Assembly (NCBI RefSeq): GCF_003044185.1
Contig: NZ_PYYB01000001.1
Location: forward strand, 1,488,001-1,552,000
Source: Paraconexibacter algicola
GTDB lineage: Bacteria; Actinomycetota; Thermoleophilia; Solirubrobacterales; Solirubrobacteraceae
Direction: 5' to 3'
Length of the DNA stretch: 64,000 bases
Shown one piece after another: positions 7,608 through 16,757 of the stretch. The notes under the pieces are model-generated. The model was given only the letters and a program-made list of their open reading frames with translations. It searched no databases and was not told where the DNA came from. How positions within the stretch are numbered: position 1 is the stretch's first letter; the number at the start of each line of letters is the position of its first letter. The position numbers and the translations under genes are program-made.

Positions 7608-8830
7608 CCGCCGGCGCCACGCTCGAGGTCGACCGCCTGTTCCGCGACGGCGCGGGACGGGCGGTCGCCGTGCTGGCCCGCGTGCTCCGCGACGTCGACC
7701 TGGCCGAGGAGGCGGTCCAGGAGGCCTTCGTCGTCGCGCTCGAGCGCTGGCCGCACGACGGCGTGCCCGCCGAGCCCGCGGCCTGGATCGCCCGGACCGC
7801 ACGCAACAAGGCGATCGACCGCCTGCGGCGCTCCCGGCGCCTCGCCGAGAAGGCGGAGGTGCTCGCCGCCGAGCTCCGGCGCGCGGTGCCCGGTGACCAG
7901 GACGACGACCCCGTGCCGATCCCCGACGACCGCCTCGCGCTGATCTTCGCCTGCTGCCACCCGGCGCTCGCGCTCGAGGCACGGGTGGGTCTCACCCTGC
8001 GTCTCGTCGGTGGCCTGCAGACCCCGGAGGTCGCGCGCGCCTTCCTCGTCTCCGAGACGACGATGCAGCAGCGCGTGGTGCGCGCGAAGCGCAAGCTGCG
8101 CGACGCCGGCATCGCCTTCGCCGTCCCGCGCGACGCGGCGCTGCCCGACCGCCTGCCCGCGGTCCTCGCCACGATGTACCTCATCTTCAACGAGGGCTAC
8201 GCCGCCTCCAGCGGGGACGCGCTGGTGCGGCACGAGCTCTGCGCCGAGGCCATCCGGCTGACCTCGATCCTCTGCGCGCTGATGCCCGACGAGCGCGAGG
8301 CGCTCGGGCTGCTGGCGCTGATGACGCTGCACGACGCGCGGCGCGGAGCGCGCACCGACGCGGACGGCGAGCTGGTGCTGCTCGCCGACCAGGACCGTGC
8401 GCGGTGGGACCGGGCGGCCATCGCGCAGGGCCGCCGGCTCGTCGATCGCGCGGCACGCCTGGGGCCTCCCGGTCCGTACGTCCTGCAGGCCGCGATCGTC
8501 GCCACCCACCTCGCCGACGGCCCGACCGACTGGCCGACCGTGCTCGCCTTCTACGACCGCCTCGTCGCCGTGCAGGACACCGCCGTCGTGCGGCTCAACC
8601 GCGCGGTCGCCCTCGCGGAGGTCCGCGGTCCGGACGCGGCGCTCGACGAGCTGGCGGGCCTCGAGCGCGCGCTGGACGGCTACCACCTGCTGCACGCCAC
8701 CCGCGCCGAGCTGCTCCGCCGCGCGGGGGACCCCGACGGCGCCCGGCTGGCGGACGCCCGGGCGCTGCAGCTCGCGCCCTCGCCGGCGGAGCGCTCGCTG
8801 CTGCGGCGCAGGCTCGACACGCCGGCGTGA
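7604..8830 (+). CDS. ECF42-type RNA polymerase sigma factor with C-terminal TPR-like domain
   Basis: The product has about 408 residues. Sigma-70 region 2 is at the N-terminus ([36 protein letters not shown]) and region 4 is at about residues 130-165 ([20 protein letters not shown]). A long C-terminal extension follows ([20 protein letters not shown] and helical repeats). This extension and the adjacent DGPF gene define the ECF42 group, which lacks an anti-sigma factor. Start choice is uncertain: the only in-frame ATG, GTG or TTG is the GTG at 7520, 88 bp inside the DGPF gene, which adds an unrelated Arg-rich leader. A CTG at 7604 overlaps the DGPF stop as CTGA and puts conserved sequence at the N-terminus, so I prefer it. 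Confidence 0.9.
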   Translation: MTAGATLEVDRLFRDGAGRAVAVLARVLRDVDLAEEAVQEAFVVALERWPHDGVPAEPAAWIARTARNKAIDRLRRSRRLAEKAEVLAAELRRAVPGDQDDDPVPIPDDRLALIFACCHPALALEARVGLTLRLVGGLQTPEVARAFLVSETTMQQRVVRAKRKLRDAGIAFAVPRDAALPDRLPAVLATMYLIFNEGYAASSGDALVRHELCAEAIRLTSILCALMPDEREALGLLALMTLHDARRGARTDADGELVLLADQDRARWDRAAIAQGRRLVDRAARLGPPGPYVLQAAIVATHLADGPTDWPTVLAFYDRLVAVQDTAVVRLNRAVALAEVRGPDAALDELAGLERALDGYHLLHATRAELLRRAGDPDGARLADARALQLAPSPAERSLLRRRLDTPA

Positions 8831-8850
8831 CGCGCCACCGCCCCGAAGCC

Positions 8851-8906
8851 GGGCGTTCTGGGTGATCCGGCGCCCATATGCGGGTGCGAGATCACCCAGT
8901 TCGGCG
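8851..8906. repeat. 56-bp palindromic repeat, copy 2 (downstream of ECF42 gene)
   Basis: Same orientation and length as the copy at 7034-7089, beginning 20 nt after the sigma stop. The inner loop differs at four bases (GCGGGTG for CTGGGCT) while the 10-bp arms are unchanged. It could also act as a terminator for this operon and the convergent lhr gene. Confidence 0.85.
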
Positions 8907-8966
8907 GGATTGGGGGCTGCGGGCGGGCGCCAGCCGGGGCGCGGCGGGCGGGCGCAGCCCGGCCGG

Positions 8967-11900
8967 TCAGGCGCTCAGGGTGAGCTTCGTCGGGTTCTGA
9001 CGGAAGCCCGCGGCGACCAGCAGCGGCTCGAGGACGTGGGCGATGACGGTCTCGCCGTCGATCTTCTCCAGCGCGAGCTTGCGACCGCGACCGGCGCGGA
9101 CCCAGTCCGCGAGCGCGTCCAGCGCGGTCGGCAGGCGCGGGTCGTCGAACGCGCACAGGACCCGCAGCGACCGCCCGCCGCGCTCGACGTAGAGGACCGG
9201 CTCGGCGCCGCTCAGCACCACCACGGCCCCCGCGACCCGCTGTGGCGCCCGCGTCTCGCCGTCGTCGCGCTTGGGCCACGGCAGCACCGCACCGTAGGGC
9301 TGGGCGGGGTCGGTCGCGCCGAGCACGAGCGGCGGCGCCTCGTCGTCGGCCTTCTGCGCGCGCAGCCGCTCGACCGCGCTGGGGAGCGCGAACTGCGCGC
9401 CGCCGAGACCCTCGACGAAGTAGCCGCGGCGGCAGACGCCGAGCGTCTCGAGGTCCCCGAAGACGTCGTAGAGGCCGCTGAAGCCGCCCGCGACCCCCTC
9501 GCCGACCACGTGCTCGCGCGTGACGATCCCGTGCCGCTCGAGGAGCAGCTCCGCGACGGTCCGCCGTCGCGCCCGCGGGTCGAGGACGTCGGCGGGCCCG
9601 GCGGAGAACAGCGGCGCGGCGGACGCCCAGCGGCCCACGACCTGCGCCTGCGCGCCGAGCCGCCGCGAGGCGAACCGCGTCCCGGCCCGCCGCGAGGAGC
9701 CGGACCGCGATCGCGCCGCCGCCTGCGCGGAGCGCGCGAGCGTCAGCCGCGGCGCGCGCAGCGGCGCCCACGCGTCGTTGGTGACCTCGCCCGCCCACAC
9801 GAGATCCCACAGCGCGTCCTGCAGCGCCTCGGGCGCCGCGTCGACGAACTCCGCCAGCAGGTCGGTGAAGAACGCGGGTGCGTGCTGCAGGCGGCCGCGC
9901 AGCGCGGCGTGCAGCTCCCCGTCGACCTCCTCGACCGGGCGCAGGCCGGGAGGACCGATCGCCGCCGCGTCCTCGCGGAAGTACAGCGCCACGCGACCCG
10001 ACCGCCGGCCCAGCGCACCCGAGCCGACCCACACGACCTCGCCGGAGGCGCACAGCTGGTCCAGCCACGTCGGCGAGTAGGCGCCGATGCGCCGCGGCAG
10101 CACCTCGGACTCCCACGTCTCCACGGGCAGCGCGAGCCCCTGCAGCGGCACGAGCGTCTCGCGCAGCCGGTCGATGCCCGCCCCGGCGGGCGGGTGGCGG
10201 TCGATGCCGTGCCAGGACGGCATGAAGCGCCCGAGCGCCCGCTGGTCGGCCGCCTCGATCTCGTGCCGCAGCGCGGCGAGCGACGCGCGCCTCAGCCGTC
10301 GCAGGACGTCGGCGTCGCACCACTCGCGCACCGTGCCGCCCGGGCGCAGCTCGCCGTTGACGAGCGTGCCGTCGCGCTCGAGCGCCTGCAGCACGAGGTC
10401 CAGTCCGCCACCGGAGGCGAGCCCGTAGCGGGCGCGCAGCTCCGCGGTCGTGAACGGGCCGCGCGTGCGCGCGTACCGCGCGACGAGCTTGCGCAGCGCG
10501 TCGGGGACGTCGGCGACGAACGCGGCGGGCAGCCCGCCGGGCGGGACGGTGCCGAGCGCGTCCCGGTAGAGGCCGGCGTCGTCGGCGGCGATCCAGCGGT
10601 CCTCGCCGCCGACGCGCACGAGCACGGCGCGACGCTGGTCGGCGAGCGCCGCGAGACCGGCGGCGACGTCCACGCCCTCGTGCGCGCGGGCGCGCAGCTC
10701 GTCGAGCGACAGGTCGCCGACCCGGCGCAGCACGTCGGCCAGTTCGTCCCGGGTGGTCGCGCGCGTGCGCTCGGAGAGGTGCTGCAGGTCGGCCTCGACC
10801 TGCTCGAGCGCGCCCGCGTCGATGAGCTCGCGCAGCTCGTCCTGACCGAGCAGCTCGCGCAGCAGGTCCTTGTCGAGGGACAGGGCGGCGGCGCGCCGCT
10901 CGGCGTTGGGCGTGTCGCCCTCGTACATGTAGGTCGCGACGTAGTCGAACAGCAGCGACCCGGCGAACGGCGAGGCGGTCTTCGTCTCGACCGGGACGAG
11001 CGCGATCTCGCGGCGGTGCAGCGCGCGCAGCAGCTCGATCGTGCCGGGCACGTCGAGCACGTCGCGCAGGCACTCGCGGTAGGTCTCCAGCACGATCGGG
11101 AAGTCGCCGTAGCGCTTGGCGACCTCCAGCAGCGACTGGGCCTTGAGGCGCTGCTGCCACAGCGGCGTGCGCTTGCCCGGGTAGGCGCGCGGGATCAGCA
11201 GCGCGCGGCCGGCGTTCTCGCGGAAGCGCGCCCCGAACAGCGCGGACGAGCCCAGCTCCCCGACGACGAGGTCCTCGAGCTCGTCGGGCTCGACGAGGAT
11301 CAGGTCGAGCACGTCCTCGACCCCGGCACGGTACGGGGGCCCGGCGTCGGCGTCATGTGACGCCGACGCCACCCCGAGATCCGCGTCGGGGAGGTGGACG
11401 ATGATGCCGTCGTCGGACCAGATCGCGTCGGACTCGAGGCCCAGCTCGTCCCGGATCCGGGCGGAGAGCGCGAGCCCCCACGCGGCGTGCACGCGCCCGC
11501 CGTACGGGGACAGGACGCAGACCCGCCAGTCGCCCAGCTCGTCGCGGAACCGCTCGACGACGATCGCGGTGTCGGACGGGATCACGCGCGTGGCGTCCTG
11601 CTGCTCGGCGAGGAACGCGAGCAGGTTGCGGGCCGCGCGCGGGTCGAGGTCGTAGTCGCGCTCGAGCTGCTCGGCCGGCAGGTCGACCGCGGTGCGCGCG
11701 AACTCGCCCATCGCCTGCCCGAGCTCCTTCGGGCGGCCGATCGTGTCGCCGCGCCAGAACGGCACCGCGCCGGGCGCGCCGGGCGCGGGGGTGACGATGA
11801 CGCGGTCGCGCTGGATCTCCTCGATCCGCCAGGTCGACGCGCCGAGCAGGAACGTCTGCCCGGGCCGTGCCTCGTAGACCATCTCCTCGTCGAGCTCGCC

Positions 11901-13544
11901 GACCCGCCGGCCGTCCGGGAGCGTCACCGAGTAGAGGCCGCGGTCGGGGATCGTGCCCGCGTTGACGATCGCCAGTGCGCGGGCGCCCTTGCGCGGACGG
12001 ATCGTCCCGGCGACGCGGTCCCAGACGATCCGCGGGCGCAGGTCCCCGAACTCCTGCGACGGGTAGCGCCCGTCGAGCATGTCGAGGACGTTCTCCAGCA
12101 GCTCGCGTGGCAGCTCCGCGTACGAGTACGTGCGGGTGATCAGGGCGTACAGGTCGTCGACGGCGACGACGCCCTCCTCGTCGGACGAGGCGTCCGGGGC
12201 GGCGGCGGACGCGGCGATCGCGACGATCTGCTGGGCGAGCACGTCGAGCGCGTTGCGCGGCACGACCGTGGGCTCGATCCGCCCGTCGCGCATCATCCGC
12301 GCGACGACGGCGCACTCCAGGAGGTCGCCGCGGAACTTCGGGAAGATCCGGCCCTTGGAGACGTCCCCGACGTTGTGCCCGGCGCGGCCGATCCGCTGCA
12401 GGCCGCGCGACACGGACTTCGGCGACTCGACCTGCAGGACGAGGTCCACGGCGCCCATGTCGATGCCGAGCTCCAGCGACGAGGTGGCCACCAGGCACGG
12501 CAGCTCCCCGGTCTTCAGCAGGTCCTCGACGACCAGGCGCTCCTCGCGCGCGAGCGACCCGTGGTGGGCGCGCGCGATGATCTCGACCTCGCGCTCCGCC
12601 TGCGGCTCTCCGTCCTCGTCCCCGGCCTCGTTGTGCAGGTCGTTGAGTCGCAGCGCGAGGCGCTCGGCCGCGCGGCGGTTGTTCACGAAGACGATCGTGG
12701 ACCGGTGCTCGTGCACGAGCCGCAGCAGCTCGGGGTAGATCGCCGGCCAGATCGACCGGCGCGTCGCCTCGCCGCCGACGACCGGGTCGAGCGGGTCGCG
12801 GTCGATCGACTCGTCGGGCTCGACCATCGACTCGACCGGCACGTGGATCTGCAGGTCCAGCGGCTTGCGCACGCCCGCGTCGACGATCGTGCACGTCCGC
12901 CGCGGCCCGACCATGAAGCGGCCGACCTCCTCCAGCGGGTTCTGCGTCGCGCTCAGGCCGATGCGCTGCACGTCACGGTCGGGGTGCTCGGCGGCGACGA
13001 GCGCGCTGAGCCGCTCGAGCGTCAGCGCCAGGTGCGAGCCGCGCTTCGTCCCGGCAACCGCGTGGATCTCGTCGACGATCACCGCCTCGACCCCGGTGAG
13101 CATCGCGCGCGCCTGCGAGGTGAGCATGAGGTACAGCGACTCGGGCGTCGTGATGAGGACGTCCGGCGGGGTGCGCTGCATCTGCGTGCGCTCGCGCTGC
13201 GGCGTGTCCCCGGTGCGGATCGCGACCGTCGGGACGCGCGCCTCGTCGCCCCCGGCGATGCCGCGCAGCGGCGCCCGCAGGTTGCGCTCGACGTCGTGCG
13301 AGAGCGCCTTCAGCGGCGAGACGTAGACCAGCCGCACGCCGGGCTCGGTCGACGGCTCGGCGACCAGCCGGTCGAGGCCCCAGAGGAACGCGGCGAGCGT
13401 CTTGCCGGACCCGGTCGGGGCGGAGATGAGGACGTGCTCACCCGTCGCGATCGCGGGCCACGCCTGCTCCTGCACGGCGGTGGGACCGGCGAACGCGCCC
13501 GTGAACCAGTCGCGGACGGCCGGGGTGAACGCGCGCAGGGACAT
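8967..13544 (-). CDS. lhr: Lhr-type ATP-dependent DNA helicase (large form)
   Basis: The 1525-residue product is a superfamily 2 helicase with Walker A SAPTGSGKT (41-49), DEIH box (158-161), ITTPESLYLML motif and the motif VI region RGLQRIGRAGHNVG. It is followed by the winged-helix and large C-terminal Lhr domains, including the DEAD/H-associated segment. Full length matches mycobacterial Lhr (about 1500 residues). Lhr translocates 3'-5' on single-stranded DNA, unwinds RNA:DNA hybrids and is induced by DNA damage in mycobacteria. It appears monocistronic. TACCCT at 13558-13553 ends about 8 nt before the ATG, suggesting a near-leaderless transcript. It ends 60 nt from repeat copy 2. Confidence 0.96.
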   Translation of the reverse strand: MSLRAFTPAVRDWFTGAFAGPTAVQEQAWPAIATGEHVLISAPTGSGKTLAAFLWGLDRLVAEPSTEPGVRLVYVSPLKALSHDVERNLRAPLRGIAGGDEARVPTVAIRTGDTPQRERTQMQRTPPDVLITTPESLYLMLTSQARAMLTGVEAVIVDEIHAVAGTKRGSHLALTLERLSALVAAEHPDRDVQRIGLSATQNPLEEVGRFMVGPRRTCTIVDAGVRKPLDLQIHVPVESMVEPDESIDRDPLDPVVGGEATRRSIWPAIYPELLRLVHEHRSTIVFVNNRRAAERLALRLNDLHNEAGDEDGEPQAEREVEIIARAHHGSLAREERLVVEDLLKTGELPCLVATSSLELGIDMGAVDLVLQVESPKSVSRGLQRIGRAGHNVGDVSKGRIFPKFRGDLLECAVVARMMRDGRIEPTVVPRNALDVLAQQIVAIAASAAAPDASSDEEGVVAVDDLYALITRTYSYAELPRELLENVLDMLDGRYPSQEFGDLRPRIVWDRVAGTIRPRKGARALAIVNAGTIPDRGLYSVTLPDGRRVGELDEEMVYEARPGQTFLLGASTWRIEEIQRDRVIVTPAPGAPGAVPFWRGDTIGRPKELGQAMGEFARTAVDLPAEQLERDYDLDPRAARNLLAFLAEQQDATRVIPSDTAIVVERFRDELGDWRVCVLSPYGGRVHAAWGLALSARIRDELGLESDAIWSDDGIIVHLPDADLGVASASHDADAGPPYRAGVEDVLDLILVEPDELEDLVVGELGSSALFGARFRENAGRALLIPRAYPGKRTPLWQQRLKAQSLLEVAKRYGDFPIVLETYRECLRDVLDVPGTIELLRALHRREIALVPVETKTASPFAGSLLFDYVATYMYEGDTPNAERRAAALSLDKDLLRELLGQDELRELIDAGALEQVEADLQHLSERTRATTRDELADVLRRVGDLSLDELRARAHEGVDVAAGLAALADQRRAVLVRVGGEDRWIAADDAGLYRDALGTVPPGGLPAAFVADVPDALRKLVARYARTRGPFTTAELRARYGLASGGGLDLVLQALERDGTLVNGELRPGGTVREWCDADVLRRLRRASLAALRHEIEAADQRALGRFMPSWHGIDRHPPAGAGIDRLRETLVPLQGLALPVETWESEVLPRRIGAYSPTWLDQLCASGEVVWVGSGALGRRSGRVALYFREDAAAIGPPGLRPVEEVDGELHAALRGRLQHAPAFFTDLLAEFVDAAPEALQDALWDLVWAGEVTNDAWAPLRAPRLTLARSAQAAARSRSGSSRRAGTRFASRRLGAQAQVVGRWASAAPLFSAGPADVLDPRARRRTVAELLLERHGIVTREHVVGEGVAGGFSGLYDVFGDLETLGVCRRGYFVEGLGGAQFALPSAVERLRAQKADDEAPPLVLGATDPAQPYGAVLPWPKRDDGETRAPQRVAGAVVVLSGAEPVLYVERGGRSLRVLCAFDDPRLPTALDALADWVRAGRGRKLALEKIDGETVIAHVLEPLLVAAGFRQNPTKLTLSA

Positions 13545-13552
13545 CGCCTCCG

Positions 13553-13558
13553 AGGGTA
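13553..13558 (-). promoter_or_regulatory. -10 element of lhr
   Basis: On the minus strand TACCCT ends 8 nt before the ATG at 13544; predicted leader length is 0-2 nt. Confidence 0.4.
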
Positions 13559-13622
13559 CCCGGGGCCTGCGGTCAGGAACGGTCCTGATTGCGGCCGGGG
13601 CGGGTGGCTGGCGCGCCCGCGG

Positions 13623-14372
13623 TCAGCGCCCGTCGGCGATCGCGCGCGCCTGCTCGAGCACGTCGTCGATCATCGGCTCGGTCAGCCGGCCGGTGAACGT
13701 GTTCTGCTGGGAGACGTGGAAGCAGCCCAGCAGCGGCAGCCACGCCCCGTCGTCGAACAGCGCGCCGTGGCCGAAGCGCGGCTTCGGTGGCCCGGCGGCC
13801 GGTGCGCCCGCGGCGCGGCGCAGCCGCAGCGCCGCCTCCCAGGCGAACCCGCCGAGGCACAGCACCACGCGCAGGCGGGGCAGCAGCTCGAGCTCGCGCA
13901 CCGCCCACGGCAGGCAGGTGTCGCGCTCGTCGGGCGTCGGCTTGTTCGCGGGCGGCGCGCAGCGGACCGCCGCGCTCACCCAGGTGTCGTGGAGCGCGAG
14001 CCCGTCGTCGCGCGCGACCGAGGTCGGCTGGTTGGCCAGGCCCGCGCGGTGCAGCGCCGCGTAGAGGAAGTCGCCGGAGCGGTCACCGGTGAACACGCGG
14101 CCGGTGCGGTTCGCGCCGTGCGCGGCGGGTGCGAGGCCGAGGACGAGGATCCGGGCGTCCGGGTCCCCGAAGCCGGGCGCGGGCCGGCCCCAGTACTGCT
14201 CGTCGGCGTAGGCGGCGCGCTTGACGGTCGCGACCTCCTCGCGCCAGGCGACGAGGCGCGGGCACGCCCGGCACTCCGTCATCCGCTCCTCGAGGACCGG
14301 GAGCGCCGGCGCGTCGGTGGCCTGGGCGACGACGTCGCGCGGCTCGAGCGCGGGCGGTGGTCCCGCGGTCAC
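13623..14372 (-). CDS. Family 5 uracil-DNA glycosylase (UdgB type)
   Basis: The 249-residue product has the iron-sulphur cysteine pair ECRACPRL near the N-terminus, the active-site loop [20 protein letters not shown] characteristic of family 5 UDGs, and the motif [11 protein letters not shown] near the C-terminus. Family 5 enzymes remove uracil, hypoxanthine and other deaminated bases and occur mainly in thermophiles and GC-rich actinobacteria. The GTG at 14372 overlaps the TetR stop as GTGA, indicating coupling with the regulator. A longer frame reading into the TetR gene is a shadow and was rejected. Confidence 0.93.
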   Translation of the reverse strand: MTAGPPPALEPRDVVAQATDAPALPVLEERMTECRACPRLVAWREEVATVKRAAYADEQYWGRPAPGFGDPDARILVLGLAPAAHGANRTGRVFTGDRSGDFLYAALHRAGLANQPTSVARDDGLALHDTWVSAAVRCAPPANKPTPDERDTCLPWAVRELELLPRLRVVLCLGGFAWEAALRLRRAAGAPAAGPPKPRFGHGALFDDGAWLPLLGCFHVSQQNTFTGRLTEPMIDDVLEQARAIADGR

Positions 14373-15052
14373 TCGCCGCCGTCGGCGAGCTCGGCGGCCT
14401 GGCCGAGCAGCCCGAAGAACAGCCGCTCGATGACGGGCTCGAGGTCGGTGGGGTCCTCGGGGACGCCGTGGCGCAGCTGGCGGTCGACGAGCGCGGCGAT
14501 CGCGCCGACGATCGCGTAGGTGTCCTCCAGCGACGCGAAGTTCGGGGCGTCGTAGTGCGGGGCGACGGCCTTGTTGTCGTCGTAGAGCAGCTGGGCGAAC
14601 AGCTGGAAGACGCGGTCGCGGCGCGCGAGCGCCGCGGGGCCGGCCCCGACGACCTCGACGAGCAGGGTCCGCGACGCGTCCGGGAACTGCGTGAGCGTCC
14701 CGAGGAACGCGCGGACACCGCGCTCGATCCACTCGTGGTAGCTCTCCGACTCCCGGCGGTTGGCCCGCTGGTTGTCGGCCATCTCGCGCATGATGATCGC
14801 GGCCGCGTCGTCGAACAGGGCGATCAGGCACTCCTCCTTGTTGGAGAAGTGCTCGTAGAACGTGGCCTTCGACATGCCCGCCTCGCGGGCGATCGCCTCG
14901 GCGCTCGCGTCGGCGTACCCGACGCGGGCGAACACCGCGGCCGCCGCCTCGAACAGCCGCTTGCGCTGCACCTCGACGCGGACCTCGAGGGGTGGGGCGT
15001 GACGCCCGCGCGGCACGCTGCCGCCTGAGCTGCTGGTGGGCGCCTCGGCCAT
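14369..15052 (-). CDS. TetR/AcrR family transcriptional regulator
   Basis: The product has about 227 residues. Its TetR DNA-binding domain spans about residues 25-75 ([20 protein letters not shown], then [20 protein letters not shown]), followed by an all-helical ligand domain. The ATG at 15052 is preferred over the TTG at 15064, because a minus-strand TACCTT box at 15068-15063 overlaps that TTG. The gene is translationally coupled to the uracil-DNA glycosylase and divergent from a lipoprotein gene only 27 bp away, either of which could be a target. The ligand is unknown. Confidence 0.9.
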   Translation of the reverse strand: MAEAPTSSSGGSVPRGRHAPPLEVRVEVQRKRLFEAAAAVFARVGYADASAEAIAREAGMSKATFYEHFSNKEECLIALFDDAAAIIMREMADNQRANRRESESYHEWIERGVRAFLGTLTQFPDASRTLLVEVVGAGPAALARRDRVFQLFAQLLYDDNKAVAPHYDAPNFASLEDTYAIVGAIAALVDRQLRHGVPEDPTDLEPVIERLFFGLLGQAAELADGGE

Positions 15053-15062
15053 GAGGCCATGC

Positions 15063-15072
15063 AAGGTACCCT
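15063..15072. promoter_or_regulatory. Overlapping divergent -10 elements (second bidirectional promoter)
   Basis: AAGGTACCCT reads TACCTT on the minus strand (15068 to 15063, for the TetR ATG at 15052) and TACCCT on the plus strand (15067-15072). The plus box ends 7 nt before the ATG at 15080. The palindromic GGTACC core is shared. Confidence 0.5.
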
Positions 15073-15079
15073 CTCGCCG

Positions 15080-15505
15080 ATGCCGACCGCCGCCCGCCCG
15101 CTCCTCGCCGTGCTCGTCGCCGCCACTGCGCTGGCCGGCTGCTCGGGCTCCGAGGAGAGCTCGTCGCCCGACTTCAAGGGCGAGCAGAAGCTCGTCGCCA
15201 ACGTCGTGGAGGACCTCCAGGACGCGGGCCGCGAGCAGGACGCCGACCAGGTCTGCCAGCTGCTCAGCGAGCAGCTGATCACGACGATCCGCGCGACCGC
15301 GGGCGGCAAGGCCACCTGCGCCGAGGCGATCGACGACGCGATCCAGGACGCGGACTCCTTCGATCTCTCCGTGAAGTCGGTGACGGTCACCGGGACCACG
15401 GCCAAGGCGGTCGTCGAGTCCGAGGACCGCGACAAGAACGTCCGCGACACCATCCAGTTCGTCAAGGACGGGCAGCGCTGGAAGATCAGCGCGCTCGCCG
15501 GCTGA
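15080..15505 (+). CDS. Small predicted lipoprotein of unknown function
   Basis: The product has 141 residues. [21 protein letters not shown] is a lipoprotein signal with lipobox LAGC. The mature domain is acidic and has two further cysteines (QVCQLL and ATCAEAI). The end, [19 protein letters not shown], is a pattern seen in NTF2-like lipoproteins that end in a W-x-I strand. An upstream in-frame ATG at 15059 exists, but the TACCCT box at 15067 would then lie inside the gene, so 15080 is preferred. It is divergent from tetR. It may be involved in envelope stress or small-ligand binding; no function is assigned. Confidence 0.82.
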   Translation: MPTAARPLLAVLVAATALAGCSGSEESSSPDFKGEQKLVANVVEDLQDAGREQDADQVCQLLSEQLITTIRATAGGKATCAEAIDDAIQDADSFDLSVKSVTVTGTTAKAVVESEDRDKNVRDTIQFVKDGQRWKISALAG

Positions 15506-15521
15506 CCCGCGGGCCGACGCC

Positions 15522-16730
15522 GTGCGGGCCGCGGCCCTCGCCGCACTGACCGCGGCCGCGACCCTCGCGCCGCTCGCCGTGGGCCCGGCGACCGCGGCCG
15601 CCGCCGTCCCGAAGGGCCCGTCGGGCAGCGCGTTCTACCGCGCTCCGGCGTCCGTCGTCCGCGGCCCGGCCGGCACCCCGATCCGGGCCCGCGCGGTCTC
15701 GCGCTCCAGCCACAACGCGGTCCCGGGCGCGTCCCGCACGCTGCTGGTCCTGTACCGCTCGCGGACCGCGGCCGGCCGCGCCACCGCGACGTCGGGGCTC
15801 GTATCGCTGCCGCGCGGTCGTGCGCCGAGGGGCGGCTGGCCGATCGTGTCGTTCGCGCACGGCACGAGCGGGATCGCCGACGCGTGCGCCCCCTCGCGCG
15901 ACCGCCGTCCGTCGTCGGTGCGCGCCAACCGCGCGTACCTGACGCCGTTGCTGACGCGCTGGCTGAAGCGCGGCTACGCCGTCGTGCGCACGGACTACCA
16001 GGGCCTTGGGACCGCGGGCGCGCACGAGTACCTCGTCGGACGCTCGGAGGCCGCCGCGGTGCTCGACCTCGCGACCGCCGCGCGGCGACTGGACCGGCGC
16101 GTCGGACGGGCGCTGATCGTGGCGGGCCACTCGCAGGGCGGGCACGCGGCGCTGTGGGCCGGGGCGCGGGCGCGCGCGGTCGCCCCGGGCCTGCGGCTGC
16201 GCGGCGTCGTCGCCTACGCGCCCGCGTCGAACCTCGCCGACCAGATCGGCCTGGCGCGCGCGTACGTGACGCCCGGGTTCGGCTACTCCGCGTTGATCGG
16301 CCTGATCGTGCGGGGCCTGGACGAGGCCGGCCAGGTCGACCCGCGCGAGGCGCTCTCCGACGCGGCGCTCGCGCTGTACCCGAGCACGCTGACCACGTGC
16401 ATCGGCGAGCTCAGCGGCCTCTCCTCCTGGGGGCGCCTGTCGCCGCGCGCGGTCCTGCGCTCCGACTACGACACCGCCCGCATCGCCGGGGTGCTGCGCG
16501 CCCAGGGACCGGAGACGCTGCGCTTCGGGCGCATCCCGGTCTACGTCGCGCAGGGCACCGCCGACCAGACGGTGCTGCCGGTCTTCACCCGCTCGCTCGT
16601 CGCGAAGCTGCGGGCCGGCGGGGCGCGCAGCGTCAGCGACCGCACGTTCTCGGGGGCGGACCACGGCACGATCATCACCCGCGCGGCCGCGTCGTCGACC
16701 GCGTGGATGGCCCGCCGCCTCGGCCGCTGA
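15522..16730 (+). CDS. Secreted alpha/beta-hydrolase, secretory-lipase (LIP) family
   Basis: The 402-residue product has a cleavable signal peptide (about 1-28, ending ATAAAA). WPIVSFAHGTSG forms the oxyanion region, GHSQGG at about residue 200 is the nucleophile elbow, and a C-terminal DHGT His (FSGADHGTII) completes the triad. The layout fits the secretory lipase family related to Candida LIP proteins and actinobacterial triacylglycerol lipases. It is expected to act outside the cell on acyl esters. It follows the lipoprotein gene by 16 bp in the same direction, so co-transcription is possible. Confidence 0.9.
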   Translation: MRAAALAALTAAATLAPLAVGPATAAAAVPKGPSGSAFYRAPASVVRGPAGTPIRARAVSRSSHNAVPGASRTLLVLYRSRTAAGRATATSGLVSLPRGRAPRGGWPIVSFAHGTSGIADACAPSRDRRPSSVRANRAYLTPLLTRWLKRGYAVVRTDYQGLGTAGAHEYLVGRSEAAAVLDLATAARRLDRRVGRALIVAGHSQGGHAALWAGARARAVAPGLRLRGVVAYAPASNLADQIGLARAYVTPGFGYSALIGLIVRGLDEAGQVDPREALSDAALALYPSTLTTCIGELSGLSSWGRLSPRAVLRSDYDTARIAGVLRAQGPETLRFGRIPVYVAQGTADQTVLPVFTRSLVAKLRAGGARSVSDRTFSGADHGTIITRAAASSTAWMARRLGR

Positions 16731-16757
16731 CGCGCGGCGCGCGGCTCGCCGGCGCGC

